From contig NZ_JAAEDM010000039.1 in NCBI RefSeq assembly GCF_018129065.1, forward strand, positions 1 through 44,035: a stretch of DNA of 44,035 bases. Reading direction: 5' to 3'. The translations under genes were made by a program, and so were the position numbers. This DNA comes from Neoroseomonas soli (lineage in GTDB: Bacteria; Pseudomonadota; Alphaproteobacteria; Acetobacterales; Acetobacteraceae). The notes beneath the pieces were generated by a model that was not told where the DNA came from, ran no database searches, and saw nothing but the letters and a program-made list of their open reading frames with translations. Numbering within the stretch: position 1 is the first letter of the stretch; each line of letters opens with the position of its first letter. Shown here piece by piece: positions 17,330-28,734 of the stretch.

Positions 17330-18747
17330 CCCAGCAGGGCGGCGACGGCCGCCTGCGCCGCGGCGACCAGCGGCGCCGGGTAGATGAAGAACAGGACGGT
17401 GAAGAGCCCCGACGCCGTCATCACGAAGGAGACGCTCCCCGCCCGGGCGTCCAGCGCGCCGACGGGCTCGTCGAAGAACATCACCTTCACGATGCGCAGG
17501 TAGTAGAAGGCCGAGACGACCGAGGCCAGCACGCCGACGATGGCGAGCGTCCACAGCCCCGCATCGATGGCCGCCTTGAAGACGAACATCTTGCCGAAGA
17601 ACCCGGCGAGCGGCGGGATGCCGGCCATGGAGAACATGAAGATCGCCATCCAGACCGCCATGCCGAGGTCGGTCCTCGCCAGGCCGGCAAGGTCGCTGAC
17701 CCGCTCGACCGCCCTGCCCTGCCGGCGCATCGCCACCAGCACCGCGAAGGCGCCGAGGGTCATCAGCAGGTAGATCGCCATGTAGATCAGCAGGCCACGC
17801 ATGCCGGATTCAGACGCGGAAGCGAGGCCCACCAGCGCGTAGCCGACATGGCCGATCGAGGAATAGGCCATCAGCCGCTTGATGTTCTGCTGCCCGATGG
17901 CGGCGAAGGCGCCGAGCACCATCGAGAGCAGCGAGGTCAGCACGATCACCTGCTGCCACTGGCCGGCGAGGTCCCCGAAGGGCCCGCCCAGCACGCGGGC
18001 GAACAGCGCGATCGCGGCGACCTTCGGTGCCGCGGCGAAGAAGGCCGTCACCGGCGTCGGCGCGCCCTCGTAGACGTCCGGCGTCCACATGTGGAACGGC
18101 ACGGCCGAGACCTTGAAGGCCAGTCCGACGATCACGAACACGAGGCCCACCACGACGCCCTGCGACGCCTTGGCCGGGTCCGACAGCGCATCGGCGATGC
18201 GGTCGAAGGAGGTCGTGCCCGCGAAGCCATACACCAGCGAGGCGCCGTAGAGCAGCAGCCCCGAGGCCAGCGCGCCGAGCACGAAGTACTTGAGCCCCGC
18301 CTCGGCCGAGCGTTCATCGTCGCGGTTGAAGGCCGCGACGACATAGAGGCTGAGCGAGAGCAGCTCGAGCCCGATGTACAGCGCCATCAGGTCGTTGGCC
18401 GAGACCATGACCATCATGCCGAGCGTCGCGAAAAGCAGCAGCACCGGATACTCGAACCGGTCCAGCCCTTCGCGCGCGTTGTAGTCGAGCGAGAGCACGA
18501 CACCCGCCGCCGCGCCGAGCAGCACCAGCACCTTGGTGAAGCGCGAGAAGGCGTCGGAGACGAACTGCCCGCCGAAGGCGGTGCCTTCCGGCGCGCCGAT
18601 CACCAGCACCGCCGTCAGCAGGAAGGCGCCGATCGCCGCCATGGCGCAGGCGAAGAAGGTGTTGCGCTTCGGCAGAACGCCGATGCCGAGGATGGCAAGC
18701 CCGCAAAGGGCCAGCACCAGTTCCGGCAGCGCGAGGGTCCAGGTCAT
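17326..18747 (-). CDS. nuoN: NADH-quinone oxidoreductase subunit N
   Basis: Antiporter-like proton-pumping membrane subunit of complex I. The 473-residue protein has about 13-14 helices. Signature segments include SANDLMALYIGLELLSLSLYV, AEAGLKYFVLGALASGLLLYG, the broken-helix region FVIVGLAFKVSAVPFHMWTPDVYEGAP (with the conserved membrane lysine) and GQQNIKRLMAYSSIGHVGYALVG. ATG 18747 follows the nuoM stop by 4 bases. It is the last nuo gene, coupled to birA. Confidence 0.97.
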   Translation of the reverse strand: MTWTLALPELVLALCGLAILGIGVLPKRNTFFACAMAAIGAFLLTAVLVIGAPEGTAFGGQFVSDAFSRFTKVLVLLGAAAGVVLSLDYNAREGLDRFEYPVLLLFATLGMMVMVSANDLMALYIGLELLSLSLYVVAAFNRDDERSAEAGLKYFVLGALASGLLLYGASLVYGFAGTTSFDRIADALSDPAKASQGVVVGLVFVIVGLAFKVSAVPFHMWTPDVYEGAPTPVTAFFAAAPKVAAIALFARVLGGPFGDLAGQWQQVIVLTSLLSMVLGAFAAIGQQNIKRLMAYSSIGHVGYALVGLASASESGMRGLLIYMAIYLLMTLGAFAVLVAMRRQGRAVERVSDLAGLARTDLGMAVWMAIFMFSMAGIPPLAGFFGKMFVFKAAIDAGLWTLAIVGVLASVVSAFYYLRIVKVMFFDEPVGALDARAGSVSFVMTASGLFTVLFFIYPAPLVAAAQAAVAALLG

Positions 18748-18751
18748 CGGC

Positions 18752-20263
18752 TTACATTCCCGCCAGGCGCGCCGCACCGAGGGCGGCTTCATGCCGCGCC
18801 ACGAGTGCATTCACCGAGGCTTCGAAGAAGGACAGGAAGGACTGCGGCGCCACGCCCATCCACACCGTGAGGATGACGAGCGGCGCGAAGACCAGGTGCT
18901 CGCGCGCCGACATGTCGAGCAGGCCGCGCAGGTCGTCGCGCGTGATCCGCCCGAAGGCGACGCGCTTGTACAGGTAGAGCATGTACGCCGCGCCGAGGAT
19001 CATGCCGAGCGCCGCGCCGAAGGCGACCCAGGGGTTCACCTTCCACGCAGCGACGATCACCAGCAGCTCGCCCGGGAAGCCGGCGAGGCCGGGCAGCGCC
19101 ACCGAGGCCATGGTGAACAGCATGAAGATCGCGGCATAGGCCGGCATGACCTTCGCGACCCCGCCATAGCGCGCGATCTCGCGCGAATGGATGCGGTCGT
19201 AGAGCACGCCGACGCAGAGGAAGAGCGCGCCCGAGACGATGCCGTGCGAGAGCATCTGGAACAGCGCCCCCGACAGCCCCTGCGCGTTGAAGGTGAAGAT
19301 GCCCAGCGTGACGATGCCCATGTGGGCGACCGAGGAGTAGGCGATGAGCTTCTTCATGTCCTCCTGCGCCAACGCCACCAGGGAGGTGTACACGACGGCG
19401 ACGATGGACAGGGCGTAGATGAAGGGCGCGAAATCCGCGCTCGCCTGCGGCAGCATCGGCAGGCTGAAGCGCAGGAAGCCGTAGCCGCCCATCTTCAGCA
19501 GCACGCCCGCCAGGATCACGGAGCCCGCCGTCGGCGCCTCCACGTGCGCGTCCGGCAGCCAGGTATGCAGCGGCCACATCGGCACCTTCACCGCGAAGGA
19601 AGCGAAGAAGGCGAGGAAGATCCAGGTCTGCAGCGCCGGCGGGATGGCGTGCTGGAACAGCGTCGGGATGTCCGTCGTGCCAGCGCGGTACCACAGCAGC
19701 AGGATCGCCAGCAGCATCAGCACCGAGCCGAGCAGCGTATAGAGGAAGAACTTGAAGGACGCGTACACGCGCCGCCTGCCGCCCCACACCCCGATGATGA
19801 GGAACATCGGGATCAGCACGCCCTCGAAGAACACGTAGAAGACGATGAAGTCGAGCGCGCAGAACATGCCGACCATCATCGTCTCGAGGACGAGGAAGGC
19901 GACCATGTACTCGCGCACCCGGCTCTGGATCGCCTCCCACGAGGCGAGGATGCAGATCGGCGTCAGCAGGGTCGAGAGCAGGACGAACAGCACCGAGATG
20001 CCATCCACCCCCATGTGGTAGGTGATGCCGAAATCCGACATCCAGTCGAGCCGTTCGACGAACTGGAAGCCGGGATCGACCTTGTCGAACTGGAACCACA
20101 GGATCAGCGACAGCGCGAAGACGATCAGGCTGGTCCAGAGGGCGGCCCAGCGCGCGTTCTCGGCGACGACCTTCTCCTCCCCGCGCAGCGTCAGGATGAC
20201 GACCGCGCCCGCGAGCGGCAGGAAGGTGAGCAGGCTGAGCAGCGGGAAGCCGGCGGCGTTCAT
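18752..20263 (-). CDS. nuoM: NADH-quinone oxidoreductase subunit M
   Basis: Antiporter-like proton-translocating membrane subunit of complex I, 503 residues. Hallmarks are [20 protein letters not shown] (conserved helix-5 glutamate), [25 protein letters not shown] (essential lysine and loop) and [22 protein letters not shown] run of about 14 helices continues to the C-terminus. ATG 20263 overlaps the nuoL stop as ATGA. The frame continuing upstream to 20440 is fortuitous. Confidence 0.97.
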   Translation of the reverse strand: MNAAGFPLLSLLTFLPLAGAVVILTLRGEEKVVAENARWAALWTSLIVFALSLILWFQFDKVDPGFQFVERLDWMSDFGITYHMGVDGISVLFVLLSTLLTPICILASWEAIQSRVREYMVAFLVLETMMVGMFCALDFIVFYVFFEGVLIPMFLIIGVWGGRRRVYASFKFFLYTLLGSVLMLLAILLLWYRAGTTDIPTLFQHAIPPALQTWIFLAFFASFAVKVPMWPLHTWLPDAHVEAPTAGSVILAGVLLKMGGYGFLRFSLPMLPQASADFAPFIYALSIVAVVYTSLVALAQEDMKKLIAYSSVAHMGIVTLGIFTFNAQGLSGALFQMLSHGIVSGALFLCVGVLYDRIHSREIARYGGVAKVMPAYAAIFMLFTMASVALPGLAGFPGELLVIVAAWKVNPWVAFGAALGMILGAAYMLYLYKRVAFGRITRDDLRGLLDMSAREHLVFAPLVILTVWMGVAPQSFLSFFEASVNALVARHEAALGAARLAGM

Positions 20264-22176
20264 CGTGCAGCACCGAAGACGAGGATGGAGACGAAGACCG
20301 CGAGGCCCGCGATCATGACGAAGGCATAGTTGGCGACGCGCCCGGTCTGGATGCGCACCGCACCCTGCGCCACGTCGGAGGCGAGCGAGGCCGCGCCGTT
20401 CGGCACGCCGTCGATCATGCGCGCATCCACCGTCTGCCACAGCACCCGTGCGAGCGCCCGGGCGGGACGGACGAAGATCGCGTCATACAGTTCGTCGAAG
20501 TACCACTTGTTCAGCAGGAAGCGGTACACGCCGGAGAAGGTCGAGGCGAGCTTCCCCGGCACGCTCGGCACCAGCATGTAGAGCAGGTAGGCGAGCCCGA
20601 TCCCCGCCAGCCCCACCACGGTCGGCGCCAGCGGCACCCATTCGGGAACCTCGTGCGCGTCGTGCATGATGTGGTTGTGCGGTGCGTTGACGATCGAGCC
20701 GTTCCAGAACTGCTCCCAGTGATGGCCGACGAATTCCGGCGCGAAATACGCACCCGTGCCGATCGCGCCCGCGGCCAGGACCAGCAGCGGCACCAGCATC
20801 ACGGCCGGGCTCTCGTGCACGTGCTCCATCACGTGATGGTCCGCGCGCGGCTTGCCGTGGAAGGTCAGGATGATCAGGCGCCAGGAGTAGAAGGCCGTCA
20901 GGAAGGCGGCCGCGAGGCCGCACACGAAGGCGTACATGCCCACGCCCGAGTGCGACGCGAAGGCCGCCTCCAGCACGAAATCCTTCGAGTAGTAGCCGGC
21001 GAAGAACGGCACGCCGGCCAGCGCCAGCGACCCGATCCACATCACCGCATAGGTGACCGGGATCTTCTTCCAGATGCCGCCCATCTTGCGGATGTCCTGC
21101 TCGTCCGACATCGCATGGATGACGGAGCCCGCGCCCAGGAACAGCAGCGCCTTGAAGAAGGCGTGGGTAAACAGGTGGAAGATCGCGCCCTGGTATGCGC
21201 CCACGCCCGCCGCGAAGAACATGTAGCCGAGTTGCGAGCAGGTCGAATACGCGATGATGCGCTTGATGTCGTTCTGCACGCAGCCGATCGTCGCCGCGAA
21301 GATCGCCGTCGAGGCACCCACGACCGTGACGATGGCGAGCGCCGTCGGCGCATACTCGAACACAGGCGACATGCGCGCGACGAGGAACACGCCCGCCGTC
21401 ACCATGGTGGCCGCGTGGATCAGCGCGGAAACCGGCGTCGGGCCTTCCATGGCGTCCGGCAGCCAGGTGTGCAGGCCGAGCTGCGCCGACTTGCCGCAGG
21501 CGCCGAGGAACAGCAGCACGCAGATCACCTCGTAGGCCGGCAGGCCGCCGATGGTGTCGCCGCGATGCTGCTCGATGCTGCCGAAGATCGTGCCGAACTC
21601 GACCGAGCCGAAGGTCCAGAAGGTCAGCGCCAGGCCGAGCATGAAGAAGAAGTCGCCGACGCGGTTGACGATGAACGCCTTCATCGCCGCGGCGCAGGCG
21701 CTCTCCTTCTCGTACCAGAAGCCGATCAGCAGGTAGGAGGCGAGGCCCACGCCCTCCCAGCCGAAGAAGAGCTGCACCAGGTTATCCGCCGTCACCAGCA
21801 TGAGCATCATGAAGGTGAACAGCGACAGGTAGGCGAAGAAGCGCGGCCGGCTCGGGTCGTGCGACATGTAGCCGACGCTGTAGATGTGGATCAGCGTCGA
21901 GATCAGCGTGACCATGCCGACCATGACCGCCGAGAGCGTGTCGTAGCGCAGCGCCCACGACACCTCGAACCCGCCCACGTCGAGGAAGGTCAGGATCTCC
22001 ACGGTCTGCGGCGCATGGCCGAGCGCGACCTGGAAGAAGGCGGTCAGGCCGCAGATGGCGGCGAGCACCATGCAGATGACCGAAACCATCTGCGCGGCCT
22101 TGTCGCCGATCCAGCGGCCGAAGAAGCCGGCGATGCTGGCACCCAGCAGCGGGAAGAAGACGGCGCCGACGAACAT
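20260..22176 (-). CDS. nuoL: NADH-quinone oxidoreductase subunit L
   Basis: Distal proton-pumping antiporter-like subunit of complex I, 638 residues. It contains [56 protein letters not shown], and [25 protein letters not shown] long C-terminal portion matches the NuoL lateral helix and terminal helix ([20 protein letters not shown]...[14 protein letters not shown]). ATG 22176 is 4 bases after the nuoK stop; the stop overlaps nuoM. Confidence 0.97.
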   Translation of the reverse strand: MFVGAVFFPLLGASIAGFFGRWIGDKAAQMVSVICMVLAAICGLTAFFQVALGHAPQTVEILTFLDVGGFEVSWALRYDTLSAVMVGMVTLISTLIHIYSVGYMSHDPSRPRFFAYLSLFTFMMLMLVTADNLVQLFFGWEGVGLASYLLIGFWYEKESACAAAMKAFIVNRVGDFFFMLGLALTFWTFGSVEFGTIFGSIEQHRGDTIGGLPAYEVICVLLFLGACGKSAQLGLHTWLPDAMEGPTPVSALIHAATMVTAGVFLVARMSPVFEYAPTALAIVTVVGASTAIFAATIGCVQNDIKRIIAYSTCSQLGYMFFAAGVGAYQGAIFHLFTHAFFKALLFLGAGSVIHAMSDEQDIRKMGGIWKKIPVTYAVMWIGSLALAGVPFFAGYYSKDFVLEAAFASHSGVGMYAFVCGLAAAFLTAFYSWRLIILTFHGKPRADHHVMEHVHESPAVMLVPLLVLAAGAIGTGAYFAPEFVGHHWEQFWNGSIVNAPHNHIMHDAHEVPEWVPLAPTVVGLAGIGLAYLLYMLVPSVPGKLASTFSGVYRFLLNKWYFDELYDAIFVRPARALARVLWQTVDARMIDGVPNGAASLASDVAQGAVRIQTGRVANYAFVMIAGLAVFVSILVFGAAR

Positions 22177-22180
22177 CGCT

Positions 22181-22489
22181 TCAGCCCTTCAGGGTCGAGA
22201 TATCCTCGACCTCGATCGTTCCGCGGTTGCGGAAGTAGATGACCACGATGGCAAGCCCGATCGCTGCCTCGGCGGCCGCCACGGTCAGGATGAACATGGT
22301 GAAGACCTGGCCCGTCAGGTCGCCGAGGGCCGAGGAGAACGCCACCAGGTTCACGTTCACGGCGAGCAGGATCAACTCGACCGACATCAGGATGACGATC
22401 ACGTTCTTCCGGTTGAGGAAGATGCCGAACACGCCCAGCACCAGCAGGATCGCCGAGACGGTCAGGAAATGCGCGAGAGAGATCGCCAT
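22181..22489 (-). CDS. nuoK: NADH-quinone oxidoreductase subunit K
   Basis: Small membrane subunit of complex I with three helices, 102 residues. It shows the conserved [18 protein letters not shown] (helix-2 glutamate) and [24 protein letters not shown] (helix-3 glutamate), which form part of the proton channel connecting NuoH to the antiporters. Homologue of MrpC. It is one base from the nuoJ stop region. Confidence 0.97.
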   Translation of the reverse strand: MAISLAHFLTVSAILLVLGVFGIFLNRKNVIVILMSVELILLAVNVNLVAFSSALGDLTGQVFTMFILTVAAAEAAIGLAIVVIYFRNRGTIEVEDISTLKG

Positions 22490-22490
22490 G

Positions 22491-23177
22491 TCAGTGGTGC
22501 CCCCCGTGGCCTTGGTGGTGCTCCACTTCCTTCGGCTTCGCTTCCTCGGGCGAGGGCGGGCGCAGGATGCCGAGTTCCTTCAACCCGGCGCCGGTCGGCA
22601 CCGAGCGGACGGTCACGCTGCCCGTGCGCGCCACCTGCTCGGCGATGTTCTGCCGGCGCGTGCCCGGCCGCTCGCGCAGCGTCAGCACGATCGCGCCGAT
22701 CATCGCCACCAGCAGGATCAGGCCGCAGCCCTGGAAGAGGAAGATGTAGTCCGTATAGAGGATCCGCCCGATCGCCTCGGAATTGGTGACGCCCGCCGGG
22801 TTCGGGTTGACCCGCAGCGCGGCGGCATCCGGCGCGAAGCGCCAGGCGCCGACCACCATCACGATCTCGAGGAACAGGATGCCGCCGACGATAGCCCCGA
22901 TCGGCGCGTAGCGCTGGAAGCCCTCGCGCAGCTGCGCGAAGTCGATGTCCAGCATCATCACGACGAAGAGGAACAGCACAGCGACCGCGCCCACGTAGAC
23001 GATGATCAGGATCATCGCCAGGAACTCGGCCCCCGCGATCAGGAACAGCGCCGCGGCGTTGAAGAAGGCCAGGATCAGGAACAGCACGCTGTGCACCGGG
23101 TTGCGCGCTGTCACCACCATGACGGCGGATGCGATCAGGATGGCGGCGAAGACGTAGAAGGCGAGAGCGGCGATCAT
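22491..23177 (-). CDS. nuoJ: NADH-quinone oxidoreductase subunit J
   Basis: Membrane subunit of complex I, 228 residues. Five helices span about residues 2-22, 28-48, 53-75, 90-110 and 144-164. The key helix-3 segment is [27 protein letters not shown], whose pi-bulge couples quinone chemistry to pumping. The C-terminal extension (about 170-228) is polar and ends in a His-rich [13 protein letters not shown], longer than in E. coli (184 residues). nuoI lies 58 bp upstream, the widest gap inside the operon. Confidence 0.95.
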   Translation of the reverse strand: MIAALAFYVFAAILIASAVMVVTARNPVHSVLFLILAFFNAAALFLIAGAEFLAMILIIVYVGAVAVLFLFVVMMLDIDFAQLREGFQRYAPIGAIVGGILFLEIVMVVGAWRFAPDAAALRVNPNPAGVTNSEAIGRILYTDYIFLFQGCGLILLVAMIGAIVLTLRERPGTRRQNIAEQVARTGSVTVRSVPTGAGLKELGILRPPSPEEAKPKEVEHHQGHGGHH

Positions 23178-23235
23178 GGCGTCTCTCCTCCCTGGGGCAG
23201 TCGGGTCATGGTCGGGTCCTGCTGGGCCGCGGTGG

Positions 23236-23724
23236 TCAGCGATACGGGGCGTCGAGGCGGAGCCGCTCGGCGAGCATCGGCTCCCAGCGGTCGCCGTTAT
23301 CGAGCAGCTTCTCCTTGGTGTAGATCAGCTCCTCGCGCGTCTCGGCGGCGAATTCCATGTTCGGGCCTTCGACGATGGCATCGACCGGGCAGGCTTCCTC
23401 GCACAGGCCGCAGTAGATGCACTTCGTCATGTCGATGTCGTAGCGCGTGGTCCGGCGGGACCCGTCCTCGCGCGGCTCGGCCTCGATGGTGATGGCCTGG
23501 GCGGGGCAGACAGCCTCGCACAGCTTGCAGGCGATGCAGCGCTCCTCCCCGTTGGGGTAGCGGCGCAGCGCGTGCTCCCCCTTGAAGCGCGGGCCCAGGG
23601 GGCCGCGCTCATACGGGTAGTTCAGCGTCACCTTCTTCTTGAAGAAGTACTTGAGCGTCAGCGCCATCCCCGAGACGAGCTCGGAGAGCAGCAGGCTGCG
23701 TGCGGCGCGATCGAGGGTTGTCAT
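23236..23724 (-). CDS. nuoI: NADH-quinone oxidoreductase subunit I (2x[4Fe-4S])
   Basis: Ferredoxin-like peripheral subunit of complex I carrying clusters N6a and N6b. The 162 residues have two CxxCxxCxxxC motifs: C63, C66, C69, C73 ([12 protein letters not shown]) and C102, C105, C108, C112 ([12 protein letters not shown]). An amphipathic N-terminal helix ([16 protein letters not shown]) docks it on the membrane arm. Homologue of mitochondrial TYKY. ATG 23724 is 13 bases downstream of the nuoH stop. Confidence 0.97.
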   Translation of the reverse strand: MTTLDRAARSLLLSELVSGMALTLKYFFKKKVTLNYPYERGPLGPRFKGEHALRRYPNGEERCIACKLCEAVCPAQAITIEAEPREDGSRRTTRYDIDMTKCIYCGLCEEACPVDAIVEGPNMEFAAETREELIYTKEKLLDNGDRWEPMLAERLRLDAPYR

Positions 23725-23737
23725 TCTCAGAGCCCCA

Positions 23738-24760
23738 TCAAGCCGGCAGCCAGCCGGTCAGCTTCAGCACCGCCGCAGTCAGCACCAGCCAAAGCAGGGA
23801 GAAAGGCAGGAACACCTTCCAGCCGAGGCGCATGAGCTGGTCGTAGCGGTAGCGCGGGAAGGTCGCGCGGACCCAGATGAACGTGAACAGCAGAAGGCAG
23901 ATCTTCAGCACGAACCAGATCGGCCCCGGCACCCAGTTGAAGGGCGCGATATCGAACGGCGGCAGCCAGCCCCCCAGGAACAGGATCGTCGTCAGCGACG
24001 ACATCAGGATCATGTTCGCGTATTCGCCGAGGAAGAACAGCGCGAAGGACATCGAGCTGTATTCGACGAAGAAGCCGGCAACGAGCTCGGACTCGCCTTC
24101 CGGCAGGTCGAACGGCGCGCGGTTGGTTTCCGCCAGCGTCGAGATGAAGAAGATGACGAACATCGGAAACAGCGGGATGGCGAACCACACCGTCTGCTGC
24201 GCCCGCACGATTTCCGTCAGGTTCAGGGAGCCGACGCAGAGCAGCACGGTCACGATCACGAAGCCCATCGAGACTTCATAGGAGACCATCTGCGCCGCCG
24301 AGCGCATCGCACCGAGGAAGGCGTATTTCGAGTTCGACGCCCAGCCCGCGATGATGACGCCATAGACGCCGAGCGACGAGATCGCGAACAGGTACAGGAT
24401 CCCGACATTGATGTCGGCGATCGCCCACCCGTCGTTCACCGGGATGACCGCCCAGGCCAGCATCGCCAGCATGAAGGTCAGCATCGGGGCGAACAGGAAC
24501 AGGGCACGATTCGCGCCCGTGGGCACGATCGTCTCCTTCATCAGCATCTTGATCGCGTCGGCGAAGGGCTGGAACAGGCCGAGCGGCCCGACCACGTTCG
24601 GCCCTTTGCGGAGCTGCATCGCCGCCATCACCTTGCGTTCCGCATAGGTCAGGTAGGCGACGCCGATCAGCAGTGGCACCAGCAGCGCCAGCGCCTTCAC
24701 CACGGTCAGGATCAGGATCCCGAGCGAGGTATTGAAGAGGAAGTCCATCAGGGCATCCAT
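23738..24760 (-). CDS. nuoH: NADH-quinone oxidoreductase subunit H
   Basis: Membrane subunit forming much of the quinone chamber and the first proton half-channel, 340 residues with about 8-9 helices. Conserved pieces are [38 protein letters not shown], the acidic loop [39 protein letters not shown] and [22 protein letters not shown] 24760 starts 4 bases after the nuoG stop; an in-frame ATG four codons later is an alternative. Confidence 0.97.
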   Translation of the reverse strand: MDALMDFLFNTSLGILILTVVKALALLVPLLIGVAYLTYAERKVMAAMQLRKGPNVVGPLGLFQPFADAIKMLMKETIVPTGANRALFLFAPMLTFMLAMLAWAVIPVNDGWAIADINVGILYLFAISSLGVYGVIIAGWASNSKYAFLGAMRSAAQMVSYEVSMGFVIVTVLLCVGSLNLTEIVRAQQTVWFAIPLFPMFVIFFISTLAETNRAPFDLPEGESELVAGFFVEYSSMSFALFFLGEYANMILMSSLTTILFLGGWLPPFDIAPFNWVPGPIWFVLKICLLLFTFIWVRATFPRYRYDQLMRLGWKVFLPFSLLWLVLTAAVLKLTGWLPA

Positions 24761-24764
24761 GACG

Positions 24765-26810
24765 TCACTCCGCCGCCAGGGCCTGCTGAGGCCCGTAGAT
24801 CGCGGCGCATTGCGCCATCACCTCGGAGGCGCGGCTGATCACATCCGCCTGGTGGTAGACCGCGATCGGCAGCGCGAAGGGCACGTTGTTCAACGCGGCG
24901 GCGTCGCCGGCCGGGCCGGTCGGGTTCGCGCAACCGCCGCGGGCCACCTCCCCCACCCGCGCGAAGACCGGGCTCGCCTGCGCCAGCCGCGCGCGGATCG
25001 CGTTCGCGTCGTCATAGGGCAGCGCCTTGCCGACGCCCTCGCTGTAGGCGCGGATGATCCGCCAATCCTCCCTCGCCTCGCCGGGCGGGAAGATGGCGAG
25101 GCGCCCACGCTGCGCGCGCCCTTCCGTATTCACCCAGGTGGCGTCCTTCTCGGTATAGGCCGCGCCCGGCAGGATGACATCGGCACGCGCCGCCATCTCG
25201 TCGCCGTGGTGTCCCTGGTAGACGACGAAGGTCCCCGCCGGGATGCGCGCCGGGTCGAACCCGTCCGCGTTCAGCAGCCACAGCGCGTCCACGCCGCCCG
25301 TGAGCATCGCGTTCAGGCCCTTGCCGTTGGTGCCGGGCACGAAGCCCAGTTCCAGCGCACCGACCTGACCCCCGAAGTGATGCAGCAGGTTGAAGCCGTG
25401 CCAGTCCGGCTTCAGCATCCCGGTCTCGGCGGCGATCTTCCACGCCGCCGCCAGCACCGCCGCGCCGTCCGGCCGCTGCAGCGCGCCGCGGCCGAGGATC
25501 AGCATCGGCTTCTGCGCCGCCTTCAGCGTCTCGAGGAAGGCCGAACCCGCCAGCGCCGCCGGGCTGTCGCCCAGGTGCTGCACCGGATAGGTCAGGTCCA
25601 CCCCGCGCGGCCCGACGAAGCCGACCGGGAACTTGCCGGCGGTCCAGCGCTTGCGGATGCGGGCGTTCAGCACCGGCGCTTCCTTGCGCGGGTCGCAGCC
25701 GACGATGAGCAGCGCGTCCGCTTCCTCGATGCCGGCGATGGTCGTGTTGAAGCGGTAGAAATCCGGCCGACTCGTATCGATCGCCGCGAAATCATCGCAG
25801 CAGTCGAGGTTGGCGGAGCCGTAAGCCGCCATCAGGTCCTTCAGCGCCAGCGTGCTTTCGGCATCCGCGAGCGCGCCGGCGACGGCGCCGATGCGATCAC
25901 CCGGCAGCGAGGACAGCTTCGTGGCGATCGCCGCGAAGGCTTCCGGCCAGGTCGCCGCGTGCAGCTTGCCGTCCTTGCGCACCCAGGGGCGATCCAGGCG
26001 ACGACGCTTCAGCCCGTCGAAGGAGAAGCGGCCACGATCGGCCATCCACTCCTCGTTCACCGCCTCGTTGATGCGCGGGATGATGCGCAGCACCTCCGGC
26101 CCGCGCGCATCGACGCGGATGTTCGCGCCGACCGCGTCCAGCACGTCGATGCTGTCGGTCTTCTTCAGTTCCCAGGGGCGCGACACATACGCATAGGGCC
26201 GGCTGGTCAGCGCGCCGACCGGGCAGATGTCGATCAGGTTGCCGCTGAGCTCGGAGGTCAGCGCCTTCTCGACGTAGGTGCCGATCTCCATGTTCTCGCC
26301 GCGATTCGTGCCGCCGAGTTCCGGCGTGCCCGCGACCTCGGCCGCGAAGCGGACGCAGCGTGTGCACTGGATGCAGCGCGTCATCACCGTCTTGATGAGC
26401 GGCCCGATGTCCTTGTCCTTCACGGCGCGCTTCGCCTCGAGGAAGCGGGACATGTCGCTGCCGTAGGCGTAGGCCTGGTCCTGCAGGTCGCACTCGCCGC
26501 CCTGGTCGCAGATCGGGCAGTCGAGCGGGTGGTTGATCAGCAGGAATTCCATCACGCCGCGGCGCGCATTGCGCACCACCGGCGTGTCGGTGAACACCTT
26601 CATGCCTTCCGCGACCGGGTAGGCGCAGGAGGCGACCGGCTTCGGCGCCTTCTCGACCTCCACGAGGCACATGCGGCAATTGCCGGCGACGCTCAGCCGC
26701 TCGTGGTAGCAGAAGCGCGGCACTTCCTTGCCCGCGGCCTCGCAGGCCTGCAGCACGGAAGCGCCGTTCGGCACTTCCACTTCGATGCCGTCGACCGTGA
26801 CCTTCGCCAT
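24765..26810 (-). CDS. nuoG: NADH-quinone oxidoreductase subunit G
   Basis: Large iron-sulfur subunit of the electron-input arm, 681 residues. The N-terminal [2Fe-2S] domain has C34, C45, C48 and C62. A His-Cys [4Fe-4S] site ([18 protein letters not shown]) and a further [4Fe-4S] site ([11 protein letters not shown] ... CPVGALTS) follow. The rest is a molybdopterin-oxidoreductase-like domain without Mo function. The C-terminus is of the mitochondrial-like short type (E. coli has 908 residues). ATG 26810 is the family start; the upstream frame is chance. It is 5 bases after the nuoF stop. Confidence 0.96.
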   Translation of the reverse strand: MAKVTVDGIEVEVPNGASVLQACEAAGKEVPRFCYHERLSVAGNCRMCLVEVEKAPKPVASCAYPVAEGMKVFTDTPVVRNARRGVMEFLLINHPLDCPICDQGGECDLQDQAYAYGSDMSRFLEAKRAVKDKDIGPLIKTVMTRCIQCTRCVRFAAEVAGTPELGGTNRGENMEIGTYVEKALTSELSGNLIDICPVGALTSRPYAYVSRPWELKKTDSIDVLDAVGANIRVDARGPEVLRIIPRINEAVNEEWMADRGRFSFDGLKRRRLDRPWVRKDGKLHAATWPEAFAAIATKLSSLPGDRIGAVAGALADAESTLALKDLMAAYGSANLDCCDDFAAIDTSRPDFYRFNTTIAGIEEADALLIVGCDPRKEAPVLNARIRKRWTAGKFPVGFVGPRGVDLTYPVQHLGDSPAALAGSAFLETLKAAQKPMLILGRGALQRPDGAAVLAAAWKIAAETGMLKPDWHGFNLLHHFGGQVGALELGFVPGTNGKGLNAMLTGGVDALWLLNADGFDPARIPAGTFVVYQGHHGDEMAARADVILPGAAYTEKDATWVNTEGRAQRGRLAIFPPGEAREDWRIIRAYSEGVGKALPYDDANAIRARLAQASPVFARVGEVARGGCANPTGPAGDAAALNNVPFALPIAVYHQADVISRASEVMAQCAAIYGPQQALAAE

Positions 26811-26815
26811 GGCGA

Positions 26816-28111
26816 TTACTCCGCCGCCAGGCGCTGGTGACGCGCCTTGTAGGCCTGGATGCGTTCTTCCATCAGCGGCCGGTAGTGCCGGATCAACCCC
26901 TGCACCGGCCAGACGCCGCCATCGGCGAGCGCGCAGATGGTGTGGCCCTCGATGCGGCGCGTGACGTTCTCGAGGACGTCGATCTCCTCGATCTCCGCAT
27001 TGCCGGTCACCATGCGGTCCATCATGCGCTTCACCCAGCCCATGCCTTCGCGGCAGGGCGTGCACTGGCCGCAGCTCTCATGCTTGTAGAAGGCGGACAA
27101 CCGCGCGATCGCCTTGATGACGTCGGTGGACTTGTCCATCACGATCACGCCCGCGGTGCCGAGGCCCGAGCGGTGCTCGCGCAGCGCGTCGAAGTCCATC
27201 AGCACGTCGTCGCAGATGTGCTTCGGCAGCAGCGGCGTGGAGGATCCGCCCGGGATGACGCAGAGCAGGTTGTCCCACCCGCCGCGCACACCGCCCGCAT
27301 AGCGTTCGATGAGTTCCCGCATCGGGATGCTCATCTCCGCTTCCACGTTGCACGGGTTGTTCACGTGCCCCTGGATGCAGAAGATCTTCGTCCCGGAATT
27401 CTTCGGCCGCCCGAAGGAGGAGAACCACTCCGCCCCGCGCCGCATGATCTCCGGCACGACGGCGATGGTCTCGACGTTGTTCACCGTGGTCGGGCAGCCA
27501 TAGAGGCCGACGGCGGCCGGGAACGGCGGCTTCAGCCGCGGCATGCCCTTCTTGCCTTCGAGGCTCTCGATCAGCGCCGTCTCTTCGCCGCAGATGTACG
27601 CCCCTGCCCCGCGATGCACGTACAGGTCGAAGTCATAGCCCGACCCGCAGGCGTTCTTCCCCAGCAGCCCCGCGTCATAGGCTTCCTGGATCGCGGCCTC
27701 GAGCACCACGCTCTCGTTGTAGTACTCGCCGCGGATGTAGATGTAGCCGGCGATCGCGCCCATGGCGAAGCCGGCGATCAGGCAGCCTTCGATCAGCGTC
27801 TGCGGATCGTGGCGGATGATGTCGCGGTCCTTGCAGGTGCCGGGCTCGGATTCGTCCGCGTTCACCACCAGGTAGGACGGGCGGCCATCCGACTGCTTCG
27901 GCATGAAGGACCACTTCATGCCGGTCGGGAAGCCCGCGCCGCCGCGGCCGCGCAGGCCGGAATTCTTCATTTCCTCGATGATCGCGTCGCGACCCTTGGC
28001 GAGGATCGCGCCCGTGCCATCCCAGCAGCCGCGCTTGCGCGCCGCAGACAGGTTCCACGGCTGGAACCCGTAGAGGTTCTGGAAGATGCGGTCCTTGTCG
28101 GAAAGCGCCAT
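26816..28111 (-). CDS. nuoF: NADH-quinone oxidoreductase subunit F
   Basis: NADH- and FMN-binding subunit where electrons enter complex I. The 431 residues show the nucleotide/FMN-binding [13 protein letters not shown] (55-67), [34 protein letters not shown], and the C-terminal [4Fe-4S] N3 site [11 protein letters not shown] plus a later Cys (TICALADG). ATG 28111 is immediately after the nuoE stop region. Confidence 0.97.
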   Translation of the reverse strand: MALSDKDRIFQNLYGFQPWNLSAARKRGCWDGTGAILAKGRDAIIEEMKNSGLRGRGGAGFPTGMKWSFMPKQSDGRPSYLVVNADESEPGTCKDRDIIRHDPQTLIEGCLIAGFAMGAIAGYIYIRGEYYNESVVLEAAIQEAYDAGLLGKNACGSGYDFDLYVHRGAGAYICGEETALIESLEGKKGMPRLKPPFPAAVGLYGCPTTVNNVETIAVVPEIMRRGAEWFSSFGRPKNSGTKIFCIQGHVNNPCNVEAEMSIPMRELIERYAGGVRGGWDNLLCVIPGGSSTPLLPKHICDDVLMDFDALREHRSGLGTAGVIVMDKSTDVIKAIARLSAFYKHESCGQCTPCREGMGWVKRMMDRMVTGNAEIEEIDVLENVTRRIEGHTICALADGGVWPVQGLIRHYRPLMEERIQAYKARHQRLAAE

Positions 28112-28113
28112 GG

Positions 28114-28734
28114 TCAGTCCTGCTCCGCACCCTTGAGCGCCGTGGCGCCGCCCGCGGCCTCGCTCGACCTGCGCCCGATGGCGCTGCCCGGCGCCGGACG
28201 CTCGCCGCGCTTCAGCGCCTCGATCAGCTTCACGGTGCTCTCGTAGTCCAGGTCCTCGTAGTAGTCGTCATCGACCTGCAGGATCGGCGCGTTCACGCAG
28301 GCGCCGAGGCACTCGACCTCAGTCATGGTGAACAGCCCGTCCTCGCTGGTCTCGCCGGGGCCCGCGACGCCGCCCGCATCCTTGCAGGCGCGCATCACCT
28401 CGTCGGATCCGCGCAGCATGCAGGGCGTCGTGCCGCAGACCTGCAGGTGGAAGCGCCCGATCGGCTTCATGTTGAACATGAAGTAGAAGGTCGCGACCTC
28501 ATAGACGCGGATCGGCGGCATCGACAGCCGCTCCGCGATCACGTCCATCGCGACGCGCGGCACCCAGGCGCTGCCCGTGAGCCGGCCCATCTGCTTCTGC
28601 GCGACATAGAGCAGCGGGATCACCGCGGAGGCCTGCTTGCCCTCCGGGTACCGCCTGATGATGGTCGCGATCTTCGCCTCGCTCTCCGCATCGAAGGCGA
28701 AGGAGGCGGGTTCTTCATGCGCGGGGGCGCTCAC
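28114..28734 (-). CDS. nuoE: NADH-quinone oxidoreductase subunit E
   Basis: Thioredoxin-fold [2Fe-2S] subunit (cluster N1a), 206 residues. The four ligands are in [10 protein letters not shown] and CLGACVNAP. The first half has [19 protein letters not shown], typical of the family. A low-complexity tail (about 175-206, [18 protein letters not shown]) is longer than in E. coli (166). The GTG start at 28734 overlaps the nuoD stop as GTGA. Confidence 0.95.
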   Translation of the reverse strand: MSAPAHEEPASFAFDAESEAKIATIIRRYPEGKQASAVIPLLYVAQKQMGRLTGSAWVPRVAMDVIAERLSMPPIRVYEVATFYFMFNMKPIGRFHLQVCGTTPCMLRGSDEVMRACKDAGGVAGPGETSEDGLFTMTEVECLGACVNAPILQVDDDYYEDLDYESTVKLIEALKRGERPAPGSAIGRRSSEAAGGATALKGAEQD

